From NCBI GenBank assembly GCA_964348185.1, contig CAYGBW010000101.1, positions 1-64,000 of the forward strand: DNA of 64,000 bases, in the 5' to 3' direction. This document shows, piece after piece, positions 51,574 to 59,749 of this stretch (positions are counted from its first letter, which is position 1; each line of letters opens with the position of its first letter). A program made the position numbers and the translations under genes. Below the pieces are notes generated by a model, which ran no database searches, was not told where the DNA came from, and saw only the letters and a program-made list of their open reading frames with translations. The stretch is from CAYGBW01 sp964348185. GTDB taxonomy: Bacteria; Desulfobacterota; BSN033; WVXP01.

Positions 51574-51857
51574 GACAGAACCTGAAATCGTCCGACGTTG
51601 TCTTGGTCCATATCCGGGAAAGACCCGCGTTTTACGCGCAGATTCGCACAATCGAGCCCGACGTCAAGAGGGCATGGTACCGGGCGACACTTCGATCTGT
51701 CTTTGGAGAGTTCCAGTGGATCCTTGAGGACGTTCACCTCTTCCTTGGCCAGACCTGGACGTTCGGCGGGATTCCCCACCGCATGGAACGGGTCAGAAGA
51801 CGGAGGGAGCAATCCCCAGGGAACCCTAAAGTGACCCTCTTGAGGAGATTGAAATAA
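51570..51857 (+). CDS. Hypothetical protein of the M48 operon, 95 aa
   Basis: Starts by ATGA overlap with the M48 protease gene, so it is translationally coupled. SDVVLVHIRERPAFYAQIRTIEPDVKRAWYRATL, followed by QWILEDVHLFLGQTWTFGGIPHRMERV, reads as a small beta-rich domain. I recognise this as a conserved family in deltaproteobacterial genomes without a known function. No signal peptide or membrane segment. Confidence 0.6.
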   Translation: MRQNLKSSDVVLVHIRERPAFYAQIRTIEPDVKRAWYRATLRSVFGEFQWILEDVHLFLGQTWTFGGIPHRMERVRRRREQSPGNPKVTLLRRLK

Positions 51858-51944
51858 CACCCCCCCACGCGAGAGGGTAACCCTGTTGGCCGGTTTTTGA
51901 TCTCCTAGGTTCTTACGAGGTCCTGAGAGTGGCACCTAAAGTGT

Positions 51945-54425
51945 TCACTTTTTCTTCTCTTGGATTGGAAGTAATCGAACGAGAAGGGGGGTGTCGCCCC
52001 CTTCCCTTAACTCAACCTGCGCTGCCCAAGCATAATGATCGGTTAAAGTCAGGCGGACCTCATGCTTGCCGGAGGGGAGTTCAAGGCGCAGGGGGGTTTT
52101 CCCTTTGAATCCTCCGTCTACAAAGACCTGCGCTCCAATCGGCTTACTCTCTATGCTGAGGAGACCGTCTCTGATTGTTTCGCCCTTGGATCCCTCGGTA
52201 CGGACACCTCGGGACGCCCGATACAACGTGACGATCTCGTCAAACCGGGGAGCATCGGCAAAGACTCCCCCTGTTTCACTCGCTATCTCTCTCAACGTAT
52301 CGAGGTATCTCTTTTCCACCCGAGTGTAGCCGACACTGAGGATCGACACGCCGGAGCGGCGCGTGATCTCAATAACCTCCTCAAGGGTTGACCGGCTGCC
52401 TTCGTCCTTTCCATCGGAAAACAGGATCACGAACTTGCTCTGGAGTTCCTCCTTCTGAATCACCCCGATGGCACGAACCAGCGCGTCGAACAAGACGGTC
52501 CGTGTTCCCGCTGTTCGGAGTTTGTTGATCTCTTCTTTCAGGAGTCTCTTTTTCGACGTGAAGGGGCTGACCAGTTCGGTATTGTCATTGAACGTCATGA
52601 TCCCTGCTCGATCCTTCTGTCCCATCAAATTCACGAATTCCCAGGCTGACTTTCTAGTGCTATCCAACGGCCCTCCCTTTACCGAACCGCTCGTGTCCAC
52701 GAGAAACAGAAAAGCAGCCCCAGCAGCCGTACCAGGAACTGGAAAACGGGAAGGCCTGTAAAGGTCCAGAGCCGTGGGCTTTACGTCTGGAACCCTCAAT
52801 GTGGAATAGCCAGGAGAGACCTCCAGAAGGGCGAACCTGCGATCAGTTCTTTTGCGGGGTTGCGGCCTCTTTGCTGTCTCATATCTCTCGATCCGGACCT
52901 GAGCAGGACCATCAGGGGGGGCCAGAATCATTTCCCTCTCCTCTGGAAGGGAGGGGGATTTGACGGGGGGGATTACTGGAAGTTCAGAAATAGCCTCAGG
53001 ACTGAGCCGGTTTCTCTGTCTCGGTGCGAGATTCTGCGGGCTCCTGCTGGTTTCAAGTTTGGCCATTCGCCTGGGAGGGAGAGTGGGAGGGGCCGCGAGA
53101 GTCAGTTCCCTCCCCTCTGGGAGGGAAGGGGATTCGACGGTAGGGATCGGTCGAAGTTCGGAAATAGAGCGAGTACTGCGCCGGTTTCTCTGTCTGGGCG
53201 CTAGACGCTGCAGGCTCCTGCCGGTTTGAAGTTTCGCTATCCTCCCGGGAGGAAGATCGGGAGGGGCGGCCAGAGTCATTTCCCTCTGCTCTGGGAGGGA
53301 AGGGGATTGGACGCTAGGAATCGGTCGAAGTTTGGAAATAGAGCGAGTACTGCGCCGGTTTCTTCCCATGGGCGCTTTGGTTTTCTCCACGGTCTGAGAG
53401 TAAGGCCCTGTCCCACCCGTGCTTGCCTCAATCGGAGTCTTTGGCATTTCCACCTCGAAAATCAAGGTTCGGTCTGGCCGAGCAGGGTGGACAGGCGCAA
53501 GGCGCAGCGGAGGCGCCCGAGAAGTCGAGACCTTTGACTTACTCGCGACTTCTTCTCCCTCTCGACTTAGGGGCAAGGCACCCAGAGTTGGAACGTGATC
53601 GACACTCAGACTGGGTTTGAAATCGCCTTGCTTTGGGATAGGCCCGGCCAGATCAGCAATTCTTAAGCGGGTCTCCGTACCCACGGATAACCGGCTCTTT
53701 GCCTCAACCGCGTCCCGATCCCTCTGGCGACCCATTGGGGAGACGTCCAATGTGGGAAGCTCGCCGATCGATGGGGTCGGTTCGACATCGGTTTCCTTTG
53801 GGATAGGCCCGGCCAGATCAGCGGTTTTCAACCGGGTCTCCACACCCGCGGATAACCGGCTCTTTGCCTCAACCGTGTCCCGATCCCTCTGGCGACCCAT
53901 TGGGGAGACGTCCAGTTTGGGCAGTTCACCGACGGATGAACGAGGTTCGACATCGGTTTCCTTTGGGACAGGCCCGGCCAGATCAGGGAAGCTTGAACGG
54001 GTCTCAGGACTCGGCAAGGGTTGGCTCTTCGTCTCAAGGGTTCTCCTTGTGAGAAACTCCTGGCTGGCCGTAGGTTCAGGTAGATTCGGGTGGAGGAGTT
54101 TTTCTTTGTCGACGCTCAGGCTAGGCTCAATGCTGCCCTTTCTCGGATCGGGCCCGGCCAGATCACGGGTCTTTGGGCGGATCTCGGTACTCGGCAAGGG
54201 TTGGCTCTTCGTCTCAAGGGTTCTCCTCGCGACAACCTGTTGCCTAATCTCGGGTTCGGTTTGAGGGGAGAGGGGTTCCTCCCTCAGGACGATGGTTTCC
54301 ACCGGAATCACCTCATCAGGCGCCTTTCTGGCAAGGGATCTCAAGAACGCGTCGCCCCCGATGAGAAGACCCATGTGGACGAAAATCGAGATAAAAAGAT
54401 ACCTTCCAAGCCTCTTTTTCTTCAC
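51945..54425 (-). CDS. Membrane-anchored VWA and PEGA protein with repeat linkers
   Basis: 826 residues. A TonB-like N-terminal anchor (LGRYLFISIFVHMGLLIGG, 6-24). Residues 65-300 have a 55-aa repeat (DLAGP...ETDVEP...SIGELP...DVSPMGRQRDRD) at 148, 203 and 258 with a shorter copy at 88. Residues 350-500 have a 58-aa repeat (NRRSTRSISELRPIP...PSLPE) starting at 356, 414 and 472. VWA domain 565-740 with MIDAS D577TSGS and SDGKDEG. PEGA domain 752-820 (SKPIGAQVFVDGGFKGKTPLRLELPSG). VWA would bind a partner with a metal ion; PEGA is a surface beta-domain. Operon with the TPR and LysM-like genes. Confidence 0.75.
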   Translation of the reverse strand: MKKKRLGRYLFISIFVHMGLLIGGDAFLRSLARKAPDEVIPVETIVLREEPLSPQTEPEIRQQVVARRTLETKSQPLPSTEIRPKTRDLAGPDPRKGSIEPSLSVDKEKLLHPNLPEPTASQEFLTRRTLETKSQPLPSPETRSSFPDLAGPVPKETDVEPRSSVGELPKLDVSPMGRQRDRDTVEAKSRLSAGVETRLKTADLAGPIPKETDVEPTPSIGELPTLDVSPMGRQRDRDAVEAKSRLSVGTETRLRIADLAGPIPKQGDFKPSLSVDHVPTLGALPLSREGEEVASKSKVSTSRAPPLRLAPVHPARPDRTLIFEVEMPKTPIEASTGGTGPYSQTVEKTKAPMGRNRRSTRSISKLRPIPSVQSPSLPEQREMTLAAPPDLPPGRIAKLQTGRSLQRLAPRQRNRRSTRSISELRPIPTVESPSLPEGRELTLAAPPTLPPRRMAKLETSRSPQNLAPRQRNRLSPEAISELPVIPPVKSPSLPEEREMILAPPDGPAQVRIERYETAKRPQPRKRTDRRFALLEVSPGYSTLRVPDVKPTALDLYRPSRFPVPGTAAGAAFLFLVDTSGSVKGGPLDSTRKSAWEFVNLMGQKDRAGIMTFNDNTELVSPFTSKKRLLKEEINKLRTAGTRTVLFDALVRAIGVIQKEELQSKFVILFSDGKDEGSRSTLEEVIEITRRSGVSILSVGYTRVEKRYLDTLREIASETGGVFADAPRFDEIVTLYRASRGVRTEGSKGETIRDGLLSIESKPIGAQVFVDGGFKGKTPLRLELPSGKHEVRLTLTDHYAWAAQVELREGGDTPLLVRLLPIQEKKK

Positions 54426-54443
54426 AGATCGATCAAAGGGTCT

Positions 54444-56390
54444 CTATTTGCCTGGTTCTAGAGTTTTTTCTTCGTGTGTACTGCTCCCCAAACTGATGGC
54501 CTTTTCAAATTCGTTTTTGGCCTCCTCATGCATTCCCATTTCCGTGAATACCAATCCGAGGTTGTTGTGGATGTAGTCGCGGTCCGGGTCGATCTCTGCC
54601 GCCTTTGACAGGTATTGGTGCGCTTCATTGTAAGATTTTTTGTTGAAATAGAGAACGCCCAGATTATTCAGGGCATCGACATTTTCAGGTTCAATGCGCA
54701 AAATGGCCTGATATTGTTCGATCGAGTCATCGTCTCGATCCTGGGAGGCGAGGATCTCTGCCAGCCTGAATCGGGCGGGGACATTATCCGGATTGATCCG
54801 AATCGTTGCCAGATAGGCCTCTTTCGCCTCTTCGATTTGATCCGACGCCTGCAATACGGTCCCCAAACCAAAATGGGCGTCCTCATGTTCAGAGGCCATC
54901 TCAATGGTCTTCTGGTAAGCCTCGGCGGCTCTCCTATACTCTTTTTTCGCCTCAAAAATAGTGCCAAGGTTGTAATAACCTTGAAAAAAACCGGGATTGA
55001 CCGCAACGGCCTTCTGAAAGCTCTTGAGGGCCATGTCGAGTTTATCCATTTTCCGATAAATTACGCCAATATTGTTATAGGCTTCGGCAAAATCCGGTTT
55101 CACCTTCACTGCATTCTCGTAGGCCTCCATGGCTTCTTTTACGTTTCCCTGTTCACTGTAGATCGTGCCCAGGTTGTTGTAGGCTTCGGCAAAATCCGGT
55201 TTCAAGGACGTTGCTTTTTGATAGTAGTTCACAGCTTCTGTTTTCTGCCCATTCCTATCGTAAATAACCCCCAAATTGAAATAGGCTTCAGGAATGGTGG
55301 GATCCAGTTTGATGGCTTCCTGATACTCCCGAGATGCCCGCTGATACTGGTTCTGAAGATCATAAGAAAGGGCCAAATGAAAACGGATATCCCCTCGGCC
55401 TGGAGCTCTGGATTTGGCGCGGAGAAGATGCTCGACGGCTTTCGGGTAGTCGCCTCTCTTTGTCAGTGCAATCCCCGCACCCAGGAGCGCGTCAACCGCA
55501 CCTGGGTCCACCTGGAGAACACGCCCATATTCCTTCAGGGCAGCGTCTGTTTGTTCTGACTCAAAGAGGATATCCGCAAGCTGTGTGCGGGCCTCAAGGT
55601 GATTTGGATTCTGCCTCAGAGCTGAACGGAATTGGGTCAACGCCATTTGGTTGTCCTTTTTCTGTCTATATACGAGGCCGAGTTCGTACCTGATTTCAGG
55701 ATCCAACGGGCTCAGGTCCAATGCAGACTCGTAGTGTTTCAATGCCAAGTCCGTTTTGCCCAACTCCACATAAGCCTTTGCCAGAGCCACATGGATATCC
55801 ACGTTTTTCGGATTCAGCGAGATACCCCTTTCATAGGCCTCTACAGCATCCTCGAACCGCCCTAGCCTATAAAAGGTAACGCCGAGATTGTAATGGTCCT
55901 CCCATGATTTCGGGTCCAGCTCAACGGTTCGCTTCAAAGCGTTCACAGCCTGTGGCAGCTTTCCCTGTCTTAAGAGAATATATCCGAGGGTCCTAAAGCC
56001 TTTGACAGCCCGGTCGTCCAGTTGGGTGACCTTCTGGAGTTCCTGAACCGCCTCGTCAAGGGATTCCTTTTTCAGATAGGCGAGGCCCAGGTTGAAATGA
56101 AAATCGACAGCGTCCGGGGTCTGCTCGATTTGCTTTTTATACGCTTCAATGGCCTTATCGATATCTCCCTTCTGGAAGAAGGCAGATCCAAGGAGTCCAT
56201 AGAGGTTTGGAAAATCCGGGTCAAGGGCCAAGGCCTTCTGAAACTGCTTCACAGCATCTTCATATCTGCCCAGTTTGTAGTAGCTGTCTCCCAGATTCAC
56301 GTAGAACGAAGCCCTCTCATCGGCTTCCGCGAGAGCAAAATGCAAACCAATCCAGATTACCAGCAGCGCGAAAAAGAATTGTCGTTTCAT
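54444..56390 (-). CDS. Exported TPR-repeat protein (about 18 TPRs)
   Basis: 648 residues. Signal peptide FFFALLVIWIGLHFALAEA. From about residue 25 to the end the sequence is continuous 34-aa tetratricopeptide repeats (e.g. AYNNLGTIYSEQGNVKEAME, AYFNLGVIYDRNGQKTEAVN). A periplasmic or outer-surface scaffold for multiprotein assemblies. It starts 134 bp after the LysM-like gene and ends 18 bp before the VWA gene, so all three likely belong to one operon. Confidence 0.85.
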   Translation of the reverse strand: MKRQFFFALLVIWIGLHFALAEADERASFYVNLGDSYYKLGRYEDAVKQFQKALALDPDFPNLYGLLGSAFFQKGDIDKAIEAYKKQIEQTPDAVDFHFNLGLAYLKKESLDEAVQELQKVTQLDDRAVKGFRTLGYILLRQGKLPQAVNALKRTVELDPKSWEDHYNLGVTFYRLGRFEDAVEAYERGISLNPKNVDIHVALAKAYVELGKTDLALKHYESALDLSPLDPEIRYELGLVYRQKKDNQMALTQFRSALRQNPNHLEARTQLADILFESEQTDAALKEYGRVLQVDPGAVDALLGAGIALTKRGDYPKAVEHLLRAKSRAPGRGDIRFHLALSYDLQNQYQRASREYQEAIKLDPTIPEAYFNLGVIYDRNGQKTEAVNYYQKATSLKPDFAEAYNNLGTIYSEQGNVKEAMEAYENAVKVKPDFAEAYNNIGVIYRKMDKLDMALKSFQKAVAVNPGFFQGYYNLGTIFEAKKEYRRAAEAYQKTIEMASEHEDAHFGLGTVLQASDQIEEAKEAYLATIRINPDNVPARFRLAEILASQDRDDDSIEQYQAILRIEPENVDALNNLGVLYFNKKSYNEAHQYLSKAAEIDPDRDYIHNNLGLVFTEMGMHEEAKNEFEKAISLGSSTHEEKTLEPGK

Positions 56391-56524
56391 GTGGAAACCC
56401 CTCCTCTAATAGCAAAACCCCAAGACTCGAATACTCGTTCCTCCTCACGTTCCACGGCAGAACCTGTTTCCAAAAACCCCTTCGACGACTCGGCACTATC
56501 CCAATGATCGTGATGAGCGACAAG

Positions 56525-58057
56525 CTACTGCATTTGTTTGAAGTGCTTGTAGATCTCCACGAGTTCATCCTGGGAAAACTCGGTGATGATGAGTTCCTGC
56601 CCAGGGCTTATGCGGTCTGGATTCCTTCCCATCCGGCCAGTTCGGTAGTTATACACATAGGAGTCACGTGTTTTCTGATCGAGGACTCTGCCCAGAAACG
56701 AACTGTACCCGTCTTCTCGTGGCTCGTCAGCGTCTGTGGGTATGTCCAAGGTCAGAATCGGTGGGGGTTTCTGATCCCCATGTACTGGAATTCCTCTCCG
56801 AAATTGATCCATGAGTCCGTGTTGGATGATGCCCCAGATGCCTTGAGTATCTCCACGAGTAACTGTGTGGACATAAAGGGTCAAGTCTGAAAGATCCTTG
56901 CCCTCTTCGAAGAGCTTGGAGACCGCGATCTTTTCCTCTGGCCCCTCAATCACGATCTTGATCGGAGTCTCAAGGCTAATGGATTTGTCCGAAAGAAGTT
57001 GATCCAGGGATGCGACGACCATTTCTTCCTCTTTGAGGAGGATCTTAATCGGCGTGTCGAGGGTGATGCGTTGACCTCTCAGCAATTCCTCGGGCGTCGT
57101 CACAACGACCTTTCGTTCTTCTTTCAGCACTTGAATGGGGGTATCGAGCATGATGGACTGATCTTCCAATAATTCCTGCGGTGTTATCACAACAACCTCT
57201 TGCTCTTCCCGAAGAACCCTGATCGGGGTATCCGGAGTCATGGACTGATCTTCCAATAATTCCCGGGGCGTTGTCATGACAAGCTCGGCTTCTTTCATAA
57301 AAACCCTAATCGGGGTATCGAGGGTAATGGACTGATCTTCCAATAATTCCTGGGGCGTTGTTACAACAACCTCTTGTACTTCCTTAAGGACCTTGATCGG
57401 GGTATCCGGAGTCATGGATAGATCTTCCAATAATTCCCGGGGCGTTGTCATAACAGGCTCGGTTTCTTTTTCAAGAACCCTAATCGGGGTATCGAGGGTA
57501 ATGGACTGATCCTCCAATAATTCCTGGGGTGTTGTCGCAACAACCTTTTGTCCTTTTCTAAGGACTCTGATCGGGGTATGGGGGGTGATCGACTGATCCT
57601 CTAATAATTCCTGGAGTGTTGTTGAAACAACCTTTTGCTCTTCCTCAAGGACCCGGACCTGACCTGTGGGACCGATGGTTTTGTCTTCTAGAAGCTCCCT
57701 GGGGGTGGTAATGACTGTCTTATCTCTTTCCAGTAGGATTTTGAGACGAGATTCACCGCCAATGGGCTGGTCCTTCAGAAGCTCTTTCGGTGTCTTGACG
57801 AGGATCTTCCGGTCTCTTATCGACAAGACGGTTTGCGAACCAACAAAATGATCGGCCTGTTCTACATCGAGGGGTTCCTTGGCCTCCGGTTTCAGAGACT
57901 CGATGTGTTTGAGTGCCTCCTCTGTTACCGCCTTTTGGGATTCTCTCTCACGTTCAGATCTCAGCCAAAGAAAAAAGGCGACGGCGATGACGATGACTAC
58001 AAGAGGGATTATGTACTTTAAGTAGGTCTTTATCTTCCGTCTGCCACTCCTTTCCAT
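56525..58057 (-). CDS. Membrane-anchored 29-aa repeat protein with LysM-like C-terminus
   Basis: 510 residues. N-terminal helix (YIIPLVVIVIAVAFFLWL). From residue 97 to 386 ten tandem 29-aa repeats share the pattern L-L-E-D-Q-S-I-T-x-D-T-P-I-R-V-L-x-E-x-x-x-V-V-x-T-T-P-x-E. Around 395-500 follows a LysM-like segment: VTRGDTQGIWGIIQH at its start and RMGRNPDRISPGQELIITEF at its end. So it is a membrane-anchored, probably periplasmic fibre with a possible peptidoglycan-binding end. Each repeat vaguely resembles a GYF/DUF4339 half, but no family is recognised. Confidence 0.65.
   Translation of the reverse strand: MERSGRRKIKTYLKYIIPLVVIVIAVAFFLWLRSERERESQKAVTEEALKHIESLKPEAKEPLDVEQADHFVGSQTVLSIRDRKILVKTPKELLKDQPIGGESRLKILLERDKTVITTPRELLEDKTIGPTGQVRVLEEEQKVVSTTLQELLEDQSITPHTPIRVLRKGQKVVATTPQELLEDQSITLDTPIRVLEKETEPVMTTPRELLEDLSMTPDTPIKVLKEVQEVVVTTPQELLEDQSITLDTPIRVFMKEAELVMTTPRELLEDQSMTPDTPIRVLREEQEVVVITPQELLEDQSIMLDTPIQVLKEERKVVVTTPEELLRGQRITLDTPIKILLKEEEMVVASLDQLLSDKSISLETPIKIVIEGPEEKIAVSKLFEEGKDLSDLTLYVHTVTRGDTQGIWGIIQHGLMDQFRRGIPVHGDQKPPPILTLDIPTDADEPREDGYSSFLGRVLDQKTRDSYVYNYRTGRMGRNPDRISPGQELIITEFSQDELVEIYKHFKQMQ
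56900..57769 (-). repeat. Ten tandem 87-bp coding repeats
   Basis: DNA of the 29-aa protein repeats. Blocks such as GATCTTCCAATAATTCC recur at 87-bp steps, and neighbouring units alternate between two sub-types (TTPQELLEDQSI and TTPRELLEDQSM). Such high identity between units points to recent expansion and makes the locus prone to copy-number change and to assembly collapse. Confidence 0.75.
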
Positions 58058-58901
58058 GATCTATCTCCCATGTTACGCTCGTGGCTTCCCGGCACGAACC
58101 CCTGAACGATCCCTCCCGTGCGCCGCTAGAGCGGAGGTGATCCTCGTATGCCGACCGGCCAAGTTTTGGGATTCTCACTCTCGGCTCACTTTCGCCCTCC
58201 TATCGTAGCGAATGGGGAATTGGGGCGCCACGCTTCTCGCGACCCGGCTCTCAGCCATCGATGTTAGCAGATCCCGGGACGTTCAAAGCTTAGACGAGCG
58301 CCTTTTGGTCCCCTTTCGATGTAGAACAGGCTGTCAGCTCAGCAGAGCAATCGAGGACTTAGCCCATCTCCGATGTCAAATCCAAATCTCCCCACGCCTC
58401 CGTTACTAGGCACATTTTACCCCTTTAGAGGGTTGAAGTCAAAGGTGACGTTTCGTCCCAGAATTCGTTGTGAGACAAACATTTCTGTTATCTTCCCTTT
58501 CTGGGAGTGGTCTTGAGTTGTTCAAACCCCTCTTGCCAATCAGAGGAGTCGGGTGGAATCGAAACCTGGGATTGGTTGCAGGCCTGTGAATCAGCCGTGG
58601 CCACCCTCTAGCTGGAAAAGGGTTTGCAAGACCAAAGACAAACAGACCCACAGGACGCCGCTTGCTGATATCTCCCAACCATGATAAGAATTGACCCAAA
58701 GGACCCTGAAAGGCCGGAAGGGGAGTCCTAAGGGGGAAGTGATGTTTTCTCGATAGCAATACCTGGCAAAGCAAAACCGGCACAGATCCCATATTTGAGT
58801 CAAGGAGAGGGGTCCAACGCGAAGGGGCGCGCGTGTGGTCGCTCAGATCAGAAAGGGCTGAAGAGGGTAGAAGAGCCATCCCTTCTCTTTTTCGACCTTT
58901 T
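58058..58901. other. Long intergenic region without recognisable gene
   Basis: About 840 bp with no convincing reading frame in either direction; the open frames here have random-looking content. It lies upstream of the leftward repeat-protein operon, so it should hold the operon's promoter, but I see no sigma-70 match I can defend. Confidence 0.45.
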
Positions 58902-59087
58902 TCAATCGCCAGTGATATGCTTGAACCGAATCCGGGTTCCCCGGGTTGGGGGAGCATCCAAGCAGGAGATCTCGACCGATGTTTCTGTGCCTTTTCCCTT
59001 GATTTTCACAGAGATCACACCACCATGATAGATGTGGGCAATCTCCTCTCTTGTCAAGGCGAGTTTGGCCGATACTTCCGCTGCCAT
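58902..59087 (-). CDS. Small hypothetical protein, 61 aa
   Basis: Starts at ATG 59087 behind GAGAGGTGAAAGGGA. Compact beta-type sequence: LTREEIAHIYHGGVISVKIKGKGTETSVEISCLDAP then RGTRIRFKHITGD. The strand pattern and the ribosome binding site make it convincingly coding. No family recognised. Divergent to the zinc ribbon gene at 59132 with a gap of 44 bp. Confidence 0.6.
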   Translation of the reverse strand: MAAEVSAKLALTREEIAHIYHGGVISVKIKGKGTETSVEISCLDAPPTRGTRIRFKHITGD

Positions 59088-59131
59088 TCCCTTTCACCTC
59101 TCTCCGTATGAGATAGTCCCTGGAGGATTTT

Positions 59132-59446
59132 ATGATTTTCATCGCTGGAATTCAACCGAAAACGAGGCAGGTGGATAGTCATCCACGGATATGCCCCTCC
59201 TGTGGCGCGCCCCAGGCTTATCTCAAAAGGGTGGATCATTACCTCAGTGTATTCTTCATTCCGATTATCCCCCTAAGGCGGGGTGTGCCCCAACTCACCT
59301 GCGAAGCCTGCGGGGTCGTGCCGCCTGAAATCGCCCAGGATCTCTGGACTCGGGCAACTCGGGTAGAAAAACGGTGCCCCCGATGTTCTCGGGTGATGGA
59401 GCAAGACTTCTCTTACTGCCCCTATTGCGGCAGTCGATCCGAATGA
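59132..59446 (+). CDS. Zinc-ribbon protein with two CxxC knuckle pairs
   Basis: 104 residues. Four CxxC motifs in two pairs: CPSCG and CEACG form one ribbon around AYLKRVDHYLSVFFIPIIPLRRG (the zinc-ribbon_15 type); CPRCSR and CPYCGS form the second at the C-terminus. Rubredoxin-like zinc sites for protein or nucleic-acid contact. RICPSCGAPQAYLKRVDHYLSVFFIPIIPL is a well-conserved block in many phyla. Divergent from the 61-aa gene. Confidence 0.75.
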   Translation: MIFIAGIQPKTRQVDSHPRICPSCGAPQAYLKRVDHYLSVFFIPIIPLRRGVPQLTCEACGVVPPEIAQDLWTRATRVEKRCPRCSRVMEQDFSYCPYCGSRSE

Positions 59447-59585
59447 GGCCCCACCTCTCTGCTCCGTGCCCTTCGCGAACGAAAGAAGGCCAGTCGGATG
59501 GGTGTACTTTGGCCAATCATGGCGATCGAAATTGGATACCTACCTTGTGGGAACGGCAGAAGGGGTTCAAGAAGATGACGCTATG

Positions 59586-59615
59586 TTGCCATAACGTCGG
59601 GTTTTAGGATATAAT
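59586..59615 (+). promoter_or_regulatory. Sigma-70 promoter of the UPF0182 gene
   Basis: TTGCCA (59586-59591), 18-bp spacer, TATAAT (59610-59615), giving a start about 130 bp upstream of the ATG at 59750. The long leader has no other feature I recognise. Confidence 0.5.
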
Positions 59616-59749
59616 CATCTAACCATTTCATGATATGCACGGGGAAAGAGGAATTTCCTCAGGCCGAAGAAATTCGATTTTTCCCGGTTACTCGGAAGAC
59701 CAGTGTCGTTTCTCGGAAGGTCTGGTCTTTCGAGAGGAGAGGAAAGGAA

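Noticed and set aside
58439..58957. 172-codon minus-strand open frame and other frames in the 58 kb gap
   Set aside because: The residues show no protein-like pattern, no ribosome binding site, and overlapping frames are equally open.
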